Positions 1-7,754 of a stretch of DNA of 21,043 nucleotides are shown in pieces (position 1 is the first letter of the stretch; each line of letters opens with the position of its first letter). The notes beneath the pieces are model-generated. The model saw only the letters and a list, made by a program, of their open reading frames with translations, ran no database searches and was not told the DNA's origin. Source of the stretch: Paludibacteraceae bacterium (GTDB lineage Bacteria; Bacteroidota; Bacteroidia; Bacteroidales; Paludibacteraceae); assembly GCA_904502115.1 (NCBI GenBank), contig CAJGDW010000015.1, positions 1 through 21,043 on the forward strand, written 5' to 3'. The position numbers were made by a program, and so were the translations under genes.

Positions 1-11
1 ATATCGTGCCC

Positions 12-128
12 ATTGTGTTAATTTTTTAGTTATTTTTAAATAAGATAAACGGCACCTCGGCAATGACCGATTGTGTTATCTTTACTCGCATTCGCTCGTG
101 AAGATAAACGTCACCTCGGCAATGACCG
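12..128. repeat. Two-copy 58-59 bp tandem repeat
   Basis: A 28-bp block at 42-69 recurs at 101-128 with one mismatch (G52 versus T111). Each block is preceded by ATTGTGTTA, at 12-20 and 70-78, so the whole unit repeats with a period of 58-59 bp. The middle part of the unit has diverged. The block ends in CACCTCGGCAATGACCG. No protein can be supported here. The rest of 1-221 is AT-rich and I see nothing else in it. Confidence 0.75.
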
Positions 129-221
129 CAAACTGCGTTTGCTTTTACGTCAATATTTTCTGCACTAATTTTATGCAAGCATACATTATTGCATAAAATA
201 TAGCCTAAAAAACTTCGTTTT

Positions 222-253
222 TTTGTCATTGCTCTCGGTTTGTATTATCTTTG
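222..253 (+). promoter_or_regulatory. Bacteroidetes-type promoter for the 270-1637 pair
   Basis: TTTG at 222-225 and TATCTTTG at 246-253 are separated by exactly 20 nt. This matches the Bacteroidetes -33 (TTTG) and -7 (TAnnTTTG) elements. Transcription should begin near 257-260, about ten bases before the ATG at 270. Its position rules out the in-frame start at 240, which lies inside the promoter. Confidence 0.75.
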
Positions 254-269
254 TAAAAAATATACCTTT

Positions 270-602
270 ATGAATACACAAAACGACACTAGCTGTTTGG
301 AATACGATGACGATGCCGCTATCGTATTCATTATGAAACGCTTACCAGAAGAACTTAAAGCAAGCATTCAAGAAGACGACGTACAATACCTGTTGGATGT
401 GATGTACGAGTTTTACGAAGACAATCACTTGCTAGACGAAGAGACCGACGAAACGGTCGAGATTGCCGAAGAAGAATTGATTCAATACATCCTAAAAACT
501 TGCAAAAAAGACGGTATCTGCATCGATAAATTTACCGAAGAAACCGTGCAAGTGCTTTTGGATATCGAATACGAATATTCTAAATCGTTAGGCGTATATT
601 AA
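270..602 (+). CDS. Small acidic conserved-type protein, function unknown
   Basis: This 110-residue protein starts at ATG 270. An in-frame start at 240 would lie inside the promoter and add ten residues that look like translated promoter DNA. The product is soluble, very acidic (many Asp/Glu, including DETDETVEIAEEE) and probably all helical, with no signal peptide, membrane segment or cysteine motif. The segments DDVQYLLDVMYEFYED and TEETVQVLLDIEYEYSK resemble each other, suggesting an internal duplication of a helical unit. Its TAA stop directly abuts the GTG start of the downstream glycosyltransferase, so the two are almost certainly cotranscribed and may be translationally coupled. I do not recognise a named family. 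A small cytoplasmic partner or regulator is possible, but that is inference from position only. Confidence 0.8.
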   Translation: MNTQNDTSCLEYDDDAAIVFIMKRLPEELKASIQEDDVQYLLDVMYEFYEDNHLLDEETDETVEIAEEELIQYILKTCKKDGICIDKFTEETVQVLLDIEYEYSKSLGVY

Positions 603-1637
603 GTGAAACAAATCAGCGTTATATTGCTTAATTACAACGGACAAAAACACCTAGAAACGTTTTTGCCCTCGGTAGTGCAATGTACTCCATCGTATTTAGC
701 CGATATTGTTTTGGCCGATAATGCATCGACCGATCATTCGGTGGCGTGGGTGAAAGAAAATTACCCCATGATAGAAACCATGGTGTTTGAAAAGAACTAT
801 GGTTTTGCCGATGGATATAACATTGCTATAGGCAGGGTAAAAACGCCCTACGTGGTGTTGCTGAATACCGATGTTGAGGTAACAAAAGGATGGTTGCTAC
901 CCATGCTAGAGTATTTTGAGGCGAACTCTAAGGTAGTGGCGGTACAACCTAAAATTTTGCAATACAAACGCAAAACGCATTTTGAATATGCCGGAGCCTG
1001 CGGAGGTTATATGGATATTTTTGGCTATCCCTTTTGCCGTGGACGCATATTCGATTATGTAGAAGAAGACAAAGGTCAATACGACAAACCTTGCAAGGTA
1101 TTTTGGGCTACTGGCGCTTGCCTAATGGTTCGTCGTGTCGATTTTATCGATTACGGTGGCTTTGATCAAAACTTCTTTGCCCACCAAGAAGAAATAGACC
1201 TATGCTGGCGCATCCGTGCGCGTGGCAGAGAGGTGGCAGTGGTACCTAAGTCGGCTGTATATCATTTAGGTGGTGGTACATTGTCCATGCAGGATGCCCG
1301 TAAAACCTACCTAAATTTCAGAAACAATCATTTCTTGCTGTACAAAAACTTGTCGTTCGGCAGGTGGATGGTGCTTGCTTTTATGCGCTTTTTTTTAGAT
1401 TACCTGGCAGCCTTTATATTTATGGTAAAAGGTAAAGGAGCCGATGCCAAAGCCATTGTAAAGGCACGCATCGATTTCTTGCGCATGAAAAGCAAAATCA
1501 GACCCCTACGCCAAAAGAACATGGAACACACCATTTGCCCCAGTATTCCATTGGTGTTTCACGGGTCAATTCTCTTTCAATATCACTTCTTACGGAAACG
1601 TAAATTCTCTCAGTTGCGATTCGCCAACAAAGACTGA
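603..1637 (+). CDS. Family 2 glycosyltransferase (rhamnosyltransferase-like)
   Basis: This is a GT-A fold glycosyltransferase of family GT2 (COG1216-like), predicted to move a sugar from a nucleotide-sugar donor onto a surface polysaccharide or lipid-linked glycan. Residues 3-12 hold the opening ISVILLNYNG strand. DNAST (39-43) and the metal-binding LLNTD (86-90) follow. A downstream GACLMVRR segment leads into HQEEIDLCWR, where the acidic residues are the probable catalytic base region. A hydrophobic stretch around 255-275 (FMRFFLDYLAAFIFMV) probably anchors it to the membrane, followed by a basic tail. The start is GTG at 603, directly after the preceding stop codon. Its last 28 bases overlap the end of recN on the other strand. 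Donor and acceptor cannot be told from sequence; no polysaccharide cluster lies beside it. Confidence 0.9.
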   Translation: MKQISVILLNYNGQKHLETFLPSVVQCTPSYLADIVLADNASTDHSVAWVKENYPMIETMVFEKNYGFADGYNIAIGRVKTPYVVLLNTDVEVTKGWLLPMLEYFEANSKVVAVQPKILQYKRKTHFEYAGACGGYMDIFGYPFCRGRIFDYVEEDKGQYDKPCKVFWATGACLMVRRVDFIDYGGFDQNFFAHQEEIDLCWRIRARGREVAVVPKSAVYHLGGGTLSMQDARKTYLNFRNNHFLLYKNLSFGRWMVLAFMRFFLDYLAAFIFMVKGKGADAKAIVKARIDFLRMKSKIRPLRQKNMEHTICPSIPLVFHGSILFQYHFLRKRKFSQLRFANKD

Positions 1638-3265
1638 GCATTCTGAATGGCCGCGTCGGTAATGGTAGTGCCGCTAAGCATTTTGGCAATAGCGGTAACG
1701 CGTTCCTCGTCGGTAAGCAAACGTACGTTGGTTAGAACGTCATCGCTTTCTTGTTTGTGAACAAAATAATGTTGGTTGCCCAAGGCTGCTATTTGTGGCA
1801 GGTGGGTGATGCAGATAATTTGAGTCGATGTGCTCATTTTTTGTAGCATGCTGCCCATAAGCGATGCAGTTTCGCCCGATATACCCGTGTCAATTTCGTC
1901 AAAAATAAGGGTGGGCAATTGGGTAGCATTGGCCAATAGGTATTTGATGCAAAGCATAAAACGAGCAATCTCGCCGCCAGATGCAATCTTAGCTGCTGCT
2001 TGTGGAGTTGTGGTTTTGGTAGGTGCGTATAAAAACTCTGCCGCATCCTTGCCCATGGGCGATAGGGTATTGAGTGTTTGCAATCCCACTTGAACCGTAG
2101 CATGTTGCATACCCAATTGTTTCAATTGGTCTTCCAATACAGGTGCCATTTCTTGGGCTGCTTTTTGGCGAATAGTGTGCAGTTCTTGTGCCAGTTTTTC
2201 GGCAGTTGCCAATGCTTCGGCTTGCTCTTTCTGTAAGGTTGCAATTTGTTCGTCAGCTTGACTAATGTGTTGCAATTGTGCCTCTAGTTGGTTGCGCAAG
2301 TCAATCAGTTCTTCTACGGTAGTTACCTTGTGCTTTTGCAATAAGGTGTATAGCGTATCCAAACGTTCGCGATTGGCTTCTAGTTGAGCAGGATTGGCTT
2401 CGATGCGTTCGGCACCGTTGCTAATATCGCCTGCAATATCTTTTAGTTCAATGTACGAACTTTCCAAACGTTCGCTCCAGGCTTGGTATTCGGTAGAAAA
2501 ACTAGCAATGCTGTTGCATTTGTGTGCCACCTCTTTTAGTTTGCTTACCAAGCCGTTTTCGTCTTGCAACAGCGCATCCATGTACAGCAAACTGTTCTTG
2601 ATATCGTGCGCATGCTCCAATAACTCGTTGTCTGCCTCCAAGCTTTCCAATTCGCCAGCTTGCAATTTGGCTTTGTCCAATTGCTCAAATTGGTATTGCA
2701 AATAATCGTATTCTTCTTGTGCTTTAGCGGCCAATTGTTGGGTTTCTTCTAGTTGGCTGCTAACAGTTTTGTAGTGTTGGTAAGCTTGTTGGTAATTTTG
2801 TAGCAAAGCCTCGTTTTGGGCATAGGTATCTACTACCTTTAGCTGAAACTTGCCATCGCGCAATAGCAGGTTTTCGTGTTGAGAGTGAATGTCAATAAAC
2901 AAGGCACTCAAGGTTTTTAATACCCCTGCACTAACCGGCGAGTCGTTCAAAAATTGCCTGGTTTTGCCCGAACGATACAATTCACGACGCAATACGCATT
3001 CGTGGCTATAATCCAGGTCGTTCTCTTCAAAAAACGAGGCAAGTTGGTACGATTCAATCTGAAAAACAGCTTCAATAACACATTTATCCTCTCCCTCGCT
3101 AATGTATTTAGCATCGGCACGAGCGCCTAAAACCAAGTTGAGCGCACCCAATAGAATGGATTTACCCGCACCCGTCTCGCCTGTAATAACAGAGAATCCG
3201 TGGCTAAAGTCGAGGGTAATTTCCTTAATAAGGACAAAATTCTTTATGTAAAGCGACTGAAGCAT
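1610..3265 (-). CDS. recN: DNA repair protein RecN
   Basis: RecN is an SMC-like ATPase that acts on DNA double-strand breaks and helps hold and pair broken ends for recombination. The 551-residue length is normal. The N-terminus has IKNFVLIKEI and a Walker A motif GETGAGKS near residue 30. IHSQHENLLL, a RecN hallmark, lies near 120. A long glutamine- and glutamate-rich coiled coil spans roughly 150-370. The C-terminal head has the ABC signature SGGE (about 429-432), Walker B LIFDEIDTG (about 453-461) and the switch histidine in CITHLPQ. It begins one base after the stop of the DUF4835 gene and is the last gene of the bamD operon. Its 3' end overlaps the convergent glycosyltransferase gene by 28 bp, and I see no terminator hairpin there. 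Confidence 0.97.
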   Translation of the reverse strand: MLQSLYIKNFVLIKEITLDFSHGFSVITGETGAGKSILLGALNLVLGARADAKYISEGEDKCVIEAVFQIESYQLASFFEENDLDYSHECVLRRELYRSGKTRQFLNDSPVSAGVLKTLSALFIDIHSQHENLLLRDGKFQLKVVDTYAQNEALLQNYQQAYQHYKTVSSQLEETQQLAAKAQEEYDYLQYQFEQLDKAKLQAGELESLEADNELLEHAHDIKNSLLYMDALLQDENGLVSKLKEVAHKCNSIASFSTEYQAWSERLESSYIELKDIAGDISNGAERIEANPAQLEANRERLDTLYTLLQKHKVTTVEELIDLRNQLEAQLQHISQADEQIATLQKEQAEALATAEKLAQELHTIRQKAAQEMAPVLEDQLKQLGMQHATVQVGLQTLNTLSPMGKDAAEFLYAPTKTTTPQAAAKIASGGEIARFMLCIKYLLANATQLPTLIFDEIDTGISGETASLMGSMLQKMSTSTQIICITHLPQIAALGNQHYFVHKQESDDVLTNVRLLTDEERVTAIAKMLSGTTITDAAIQNAQSLLANRN

Positions 3266-3266
3266 A

Positions 3267-4163
3267 TTATTTTAGTGCATCCATGCGGTGTTGTAGGGTA
3301 GGGGCCAAATAGGTCATCACATCGTACGCGTTTTTTCTCTCGGTAGGGGTTGCTTTCGAGTAAATGTTGATGAGTTCGTCCAATTTGGTTTCCACAAATT
3401 CGCCTACAATAATATTCGATGGACGTTCTTTGTAGATATCTTTTAAGATGGTTAATTTTTCGTTTATTTTGGTGCGGCTCTTATCGGGCGAGATACCCAT
3501 TTCGTCCAATCCCAATCGGTGGTAGGTGTACAAATACTCGCGATAAGGTTTTGAGATGTCATCTACAATGCTATTGATAAGGGCGTAACGGTTTCTGCCG
3601 TCTTCAAAAGCACGCCAGCCCGTGGTGTTGGTACTTTGGGCTTGGTTTACAATGTCTTCAGCTTTTTTGTAAAAAGGAGTGCCGCCTAGCAATGAAAAAG
3701 AGTCGCTATCGGTGCCAATGATGATGTAGGCATAGTATGCCAAGATTTCGGTTAGGTTGTTGCCAAACGATGTTTCGTCAAAGGTAAGCGCGTCGCCTTC
3801 GTAATAAGAAAACTCTACCTTTTGGTCTTTAAAGCTAAAGATAGGCGATTTGTAATTGCTGTTAAAAATAGGACGCGTAGATTGAACTTGCATTTCGCCA
3901 GCAAAACTATTGCCGCTTTGGGTGCTAATAATGAGGTAAACGCTGCATTCAATGCGTTCTTCGGTTAGGTATTCGTAGTCAGTCCAACGACGTTCGTTCA
4001 TAAACTCAGTAATGGACTTTTCGAGCGACTCAAATACAGAACGGTTGGTTCCTTGTATTTGATCGGCATTTACTGTTACCTTGCAATTGAGCTCTTGCGC
4101 CGAAAGGGTAGCGCAAGCCATTGTACCCAATAAGAACAGTATTATTTGTTTAGCCATTCGCAT
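3267..4163 (-). CDS. DUF4835 family secreted protein
   Basis: This 298-residue exported protein belongs to the Bacteroidetes family DUF4835 (PF16119). The family is labelled type IX secretion protein PorD in some annotations; I recall that label from memory and its exact role is not certain. A signal peptide occupies residues 1-23, with probable cleavage around LSAQE. The mature part begins ELNCKVTVNADQIQG and carries the typical SLEKSITEFMNERRW segment, then a mixed domain with many aromatic residues. Two starts are possible: ATG 4163 (used here) or ATG 4157, which removes two residues. Its first 22 bases overlap the end of coaBC, so the genes are cotranscribed and probably coupled. A periplasmic location is expected. 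The neighbouring bamD fits an outer-membrane role. Confidence 0.88.
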   Translation of the reverse strand: MRMAKQIILFLLGTMACATLSAQELNCKVTVNADQIQGTNRSVFESLEKSITEFMNERRWTDYEYLTEERIECSVYLIISTQSGNSFAGEMQVQSTRPIFNSNYKSPIFSFKDQKVEFSYYEGDALTFDETSFGNNLTEILAYYAYIIIGTDSDSFSLLGGTPFYKKAEDIVNQAQSTNTTGWRAFEDGRNRYALINSIVDDISKPYREYLYTYHRLGLDEMGISPDKSRTKINEKLTILKDIYKERPSNIIVGEFVETKLDELINIYSKATPTERKNAYDVMTYLAPTLQHRMDALK

Positions 4164-5341
4164 AAGTTTTCTACAATGTCGGATGCTACTGCTTGTTTGC
4201 TTTTGGCAGGATAATCCTTGGTTTGTCCGTTTTTGTCGATGATGGTAATTTGGTTGTTGTCGTAACCAAAGCAGGTGCCAGGATTGTTTAACGAGTTAAG
4301 CACAATAAAATCTAGGTTCTTGCGCGCTAGTTTTTGTGCTGCATTGGCCGCCTCGTTGTCGGTTTCCAGTGCAAAACCCACCAAAACTTGGTTGGTTTGC
4401 TTTGCCTTTCCAAGGGCAGCGGCAATGTCTTGTGTAGGTTGTAACTCAATGCACATGCCGTTATCGCCACGCTTAATTTTGCTGTCAGCTTTGGTGATTG
4501 GGGTAAAGTCGGCTACAGCCGCACACAAAATAGCTGCATCGGCAGTTGGGAAAGCTTCGGTAGTAGCTTGGTACATTTGAGCGGCCGATTCTACCGAGGT
4601 AACGGCAATGTTAGGGTGTTGGGCTTTGATTTGCACGGGCCCCGATACAAGGGTTACTTTTGCACCCATTTGTGCACAAGTCTCGGCAAGGGCGTAGCCC
4701 ATTTTGCCACTCGAGTAATTGCCAATAAAACGAACAGGGTCTATTTTTTCGTAAGTAGGACCTGCGGTAATTAAGATGTACTTGCCTGCTAAAGGTTGGC
4801 TGTTTTGCAGTTTGTCCGCTACAGATTGGGCAATGACTTCGGGTTCTGCCATGCGTCCTTTGCCCTCTAAACCGCTGGCTAAAAAGCCACTGGCAGGTTC
4901 AATAAGTTGTACACCACGATTGCGCAAGGTTTGTAAGTTTTCTTGTGTGGCAACGTGCGCGTACATGTCCAAATCCATGGCAGGAGCCGCAAAAATAGGG
5001 CAGCGTGCCGACAGATAGGTGGTGGTAAGCAAATTGTCCGCCATACCGTGCGCCATTTTGGCTAAGGTGTTGGCGGTGGCAGGAGCAATGATGTAGGCAT
5101 CTGCCCACAGACCCAACGATACGTGGCTGTTCCATCTGCCATCGGTAGGGTCAAAAAAGTCTACCAATACAGGGTTACGCGAAAGGGTAGCCAAGGTAAG
5201 AGGTGTAATAAATTCTTTGGCCTTTTCGGTCATTATTACCTTTACTTCGGCACCACGTTTTACCAATTCACGTACCAGGATAGCCGTTTTGTAAGCGGCA
5301 ATACCCCCAGTTACTCCTACTATGATGTGTTTGCCTTGCAA
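4142..5341 (-). CDS. coaBC: Bifunctional phosphopantothenoylcysteine decarboxylase / phosphopantothenate-cysteine ligase
   Basis: CoaBC carries out two steps of coenzyme A synthesis: it joins cysteine to 4'-phosphopantothenate, then decarboxylates the product using FMN. The CoaC half (about 1-180) has GVTGGIAAYK, the active-site His73 in NSHVSLG, PATANT (87-92) and PAMDLDMY (120-127). The CoaB half (about 187-399) has ITAGPTYEKIDPVRFIGNYSS... and the KIKRG motif. The start codon is TTG at 5341, two bases after the rpoZ stop. It is chosen because the family begins with a short lead into the I-V-G-V-T-G-G strand and no ATG lies nearby. Compared with E. coli CoaC, Asn125 is replaced by Asp123 and Cys158 by Ser156. 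I believe these are common in this phylum, so function is probably kept. Confidence 0.95.
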   Translation of the reverse strand: MQGKHIIVGVTGGIAAYKTAILVRELVKRGAEVKVIMTEKAKEFITPLTLATLSRNPVLVDFFDPTDGRWNSHVSLGLWADAYIIAPATANTLAKMAHGMADNLLTTTYLSARCPIFAAPAMDLDMYAHVATQENLQTLRNRGVQLIEPASGFLASGLEGKGRMAEPEVIAQSVADKLQNSQPLAGKYILITAGPTYEKIDPVRFIGNYSSGKMGYALAETCAQMGAKVTLVSGPVQIKAQHPNIAVTSVESAAQMYQATTEAFPTADAAILCAAVADFTPITKADSKIKRGDNGMCIELQPTQDIAAALGKAKQTNQVLVGFALETDNEAANAAQKLARKNLDFIVLNSLNNPGTCFGYDNNQITIIDKNGQTKDYPAKSKQAVASDIVENLCEWLNK

Positions 5342-5343
5342 CC

Positions 5344-5673
5344 TTATTTAATTTTGGCAGGATTGCGGAAATAGGTTTTGTCTTCGATGTACTCTTGGGT
5401 TGCCAACAAAACAGGTTTAGGCAAACGTTCGTAGTATTTCGAGATTTCGGTTTGTTCGCGGTTGTCAAATACTTCTGCTTCCAAGTTGTCAACAGCATTG
5501 CCCGAGAATTCTTCCAATTTGCGTTTCAACTCGTCTTTGATTTCAACGCTAATTTGGTTAGCACGTTTGCCAATGATAGCAACGGTTTCGTACACATTTT
5601 CGGTGTTTTCACACAAACTGTTTACGTCGCGTGTAATGGTGTTGATGGGAGCGTTTGATTTTTTGTAATCCAT
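5344..5673 (-). CDS. rpoZ: RNA polymerase omega subunit (Bacteroidetes RpoZ-like)
   Basis: This 109-residue protein carries the omega/RPB6 signature NVYETVAIIGKRANQI at about 26-41, followed by the helix SVEIKDELKRKLEEF. Omega binds the beta-prime subunit and helps RNA polymerase assemble. Bacteroidetes forms are longer than the E. coli protein and have a tail like the one here, ending in KTYFRNPAKIK. The gene sits between bamD and coaBC with gaps of only 8 and 2 bases. That order is familiar in this phylum and supports the assignment. No promoter of its own is visible, so expression should come from the bamD promoter. The family match rests on one short motif plus context. Confidence 0.85.
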   Translation of the reverse strand: MDYKKSNAPINTITRDVNSLCENTENVYETVAIIGKRANQISVEIKDELKRKLEEFSGNAVDNLEAEVFDNREQTEISKYYERLPKPVLLATQEYIEDKTYFRNPAKIK

Positions 5674-5681
5674 AATCTTAT

Positions 5682-6506
5682 TTAATAGAGTTTTTCAATT
5701 ATATTTTGCAAGTGTTGTGCCATTTTGTCTACTTCTTTTAGGTGCTTGCTGTCTGGATGCTCTTGTATAAAATAGTAGCATTCATCGCGTGCATCTTCGC
5801 AGCGGTCTAGCAATTTTTCTTGTACACTCTTAATGGCTTCGTGGTATTTAGATTTAGCAATGATATAGGCAAATTCATCTATGTATTTTGAATTGGGATA
5901 ATCGTTCATGGCATTTTGAGCGGTTACAATGGCCGCACGATAATTATTGCCACGATAGTCGCCTAAATCATAGTACAATTTAGCATTGATGTATTCGCGT
6001 TCCGCTAATTTGTCGTACAATTCTGCTTGGCATTTGCGTGCACTATCCGCCTGGCTGTGGTAGGGGAACTGCTCAATAAACAATTGGAAGTGCTCTATAG
6101 CCTTCATGGTTGGACGTTGGTCCAATTCAGGTTCAGGCGATTCCATGTACTCCGAATACGCCAACATAAACAAACATTCGGGGTAGTTGCTACCGCGCAA
6201 ATAGGTGTTTACGTATGTTTGATAATAGTGCGCCGAAGCGATGTAATCCTTACGCTTAAAATAGCTGGTCGATAAAAGGTACAAGATATTTTCTGATTTA
6301 TCAGTTCCTTTAAACTGACTAGAAATATCTTCTAAAAGGCGAATGGTCTTTTTGTAATCTCCTTTTTCAAAATATTCCAAAGCACCCTTGTATTTCAACT
6401 CACCATCTTTACTTTTCAGAAGTTGGTTGTAATACTTATCGGCCATAGTGGGCATGCACATGCTCCACATAACCACGGTTGCTATAAAAATAAGCGCTTT
6501 TCTCAT
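5682..6506 (-). CDS. bamD: Outer membrane assembly factor BamD
   Basis: BamD works with BamA to insert beta-barrel proteins into the outer membrane. The 274-residue product is made of TPR-like helical repeats: YKGALEYFEKGDY, ILYLLSTSYFKRKDY, SPEPELDQRPTMKAIEHFQLF and AKLYYDLGDYRGNNYRAAI are typical of the family. ATG 6506 is preferred over the in-frame TTG at 6509. The N-terminus is a signal sequence, but the only cysteine, Cys17 in WSMCMP, has Met at -1 and lacks a normal lipobox. The protein may instead be cut by signal peptidase I after PTMA. A -7 box only seven bases upstream suggests a very short leader. It is the first gene of the bamD-rpoZ-coaBC-DUF4835-recN operon. Confidence 0.92.
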   Translation of the reverse strand: MRKALIFIATVVMWSMCMPTMADKYYNQLLKSKDGELKYKGALEYFEKGDYKKTIRLLEDISSQFKGTDKSENILYLLSTSYFKRKDYIASAHYYQTYVNTYLRGSNYPECLFMLAYSEYMESPEPELDQRPTMKAIEHFQLFIEQFPYHSQADSARKCQAELYDKLAEREYINAKLYYDLGDYRGNNYRAAIVTAQNAMNDYPNSKYIDEFAYIIAKSKYHEAIKSVQEKLLDRCEDARDECYYFIQEHPDSKHLKEVDKMAQHLQNIIEKLY

Positions 6507-6513
6507 CAATCGG

Positions 6514-6545
6514 CAAAGGTAATAAAAAAATATGAACTTTGCGAA
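6514..6545 (-). promoter_or_regulatory. Promoter of the bamD operon
   Basis: On the minus strand TACCTTTG (6521-6514) matches TAnnTTTG. TTCG (6545-6542), 20 nt upstream, is one base off the TTTG -33 element. The -7 box ends only seven bases before the bamD ATG, so the transcript would be nearly leaderless. The element sits in the short gap after the upstream glycosyltransferase gene. Confidence 0.55.
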
Positions 6546-6548
6546 TGC

Positions 6549-7742
6549 TTATTTCCATTTGTAAACAGATTTGGGGGCAAACCTTCGTTTGATGTGCAGA
6601 AATAAGTTAATAAGTGGTAAAAGGATGTCCATTAGGGTAACACCCAAGTAAAATTTCTTTTCACCTAGTTGTTTGGCAGTGCGGTTGATAACCACTTTTT
6701 GTATTAAATTGCGAAATACAAATGCAACTGCAGCTGCCATAATGCCGTAGGGGTAGGAAAGACCTGCTGCAGCAATAATGGATGCGTAAAAACCTGCTCT
6801 ACTTACCAATTCAATGCCAATAAAGCATTTGTCCTTGAAGCGGTAACAATGAGCGGTAGAAAGATGGCGCGATTTTTGAGCTACCCATTGTTTGAAACTT
6901 TCTTTGGCTTTAGAAATGGTGACTGATTGTTTGTCAATTTCTATGCGGGTATTACCGTTTTTGCTGTTTTCGTTGATAAACAAATCATCATCACCCGATT
7001 GCAGATTGAGGTGCTTGGCAAAACCACTGGTTTGTTGGAAAAAACTTTGACGGTAACCCATGTTACGACCTACCCCCATGTATGCTCGTTTGCCCAAGGC
7101 AATGTTCAGGTATTGCATGCCAATGGTTAGGGTGTCGAATCGAATTAAAAAGTTTAGTAAACCTTTGCGGTATTCGTAGGCCCCGTATCCTAATACCAGT
7201 TGTGTGTTTTCTGTAAAATTGCGTACCATTAACTTTAACCAGTCTTTGCTTCTGGGGTAGCAATCGGCGTCTGTAAAAAGCAATAGCTCGTTAGATGCCG
7301 ATTTGATGCCTAGACTGACTGCCATCTTTTTGGTATCTAGAAACTTAGCCCTTTCGGGTATAAACGTGGTTTTTAGGTGCTTGTAACGATGTGACATTAG
7401 TTTTAACAGGTCTTCGGTGTCGTCTAATGAACGATCGTTTACTACAATTACCTCAAATTGTGGGTAATCTTGCTCCAATACTAATGGTAAAAACTGTTCT
7501 AGGTTGTGGCTTTCGTTGCGGGCACAGATAATCACGGAAACAGGTGGAAGGGTAGTCTCAAATGCTACCTTCCCCTTTCTTATTTTACGGGTATACCTAA
7601 AAATACGTGTGTAGATGCCTAAATAATAGATGCATTGTATCAATAAGCAAGCAACTAGGCAAATAACAACTACACGAACCGTTGGATTGTTTATCCAAAG
7701 TTCTTGTAAGATGAGATAATGATTTATTAGGTATTCCCTCAT
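6549..7742 (-). CDS. Membrane-anchored family 2 glycosyltransferase
   Basis: This 397-residue processive-type GT2 enzyme has one N-terminal membrane helix (about 22-44) and two or three C-terminal hydrophobic segments (about 310-385), with the GT-A domain in the cytoplasm between them. Visible motifs are VSVIICARNE (68-77), VVNDRSLDDT, the metal-binding TDAD (157-160), GDDDLF (250-255) and QWVAQKSRH (285-293), a variant of the Q-x-x-R-W product-binding motif. It starts 12 bases after the lysA stop and is probably in the lysC-lysA transcript. A polysaccharide or glycolipid product is likely; the substrate is not readable. The sugar enzyme is not obviously related to lysine synthesis, so the linkage may be only transcriptional. 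Confidence 0.9.
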   Translation of the reverse strand: MREYLINHYLILQELWINNPTVRVVVICLVACLLIQCIYYLGIYTRIFRYTRKIRKGKVAFETTLPPVSVIICARNESHNLEQFLPLVLEQDYPQFEVIVVNDRSLDDTEDLLKLMSHRYKHLKTTFIPERAKFLDTKKMAVSLGIKSASNELLLFTDADCYPRSKDWLKLMVRNFTENTQLVLGYGAYEYRKGLLNFLIRFDTLTIGMQYLNIALGKRAYMGVGRNMGYRQSFFQQTSGFAKHLNLQSGDDDLFINENSKNGNTRIEIDKQSVTISKAKESFKQWVAQKSRHLSTAHCYRFKDKCFIGIELVSRAGFYASIIAAAGLSYPYGIMAAAVAFVFRNLIQKVVINRTAKQLGEKKFYLGVTLMDILLPLINLFLHIKRRFAPKSVYKWK

Positions 7743-7754
7743 TCCAAATGACGG

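Noticed and set aside
26..229. 67-residue minus-strand ORF over the tandem repeat
   Set aside because: It is translated repeat DNA with no domain, signal or promoter, and it runs towards the promoter-repeat region. The similar segments come from the 28-bp block.
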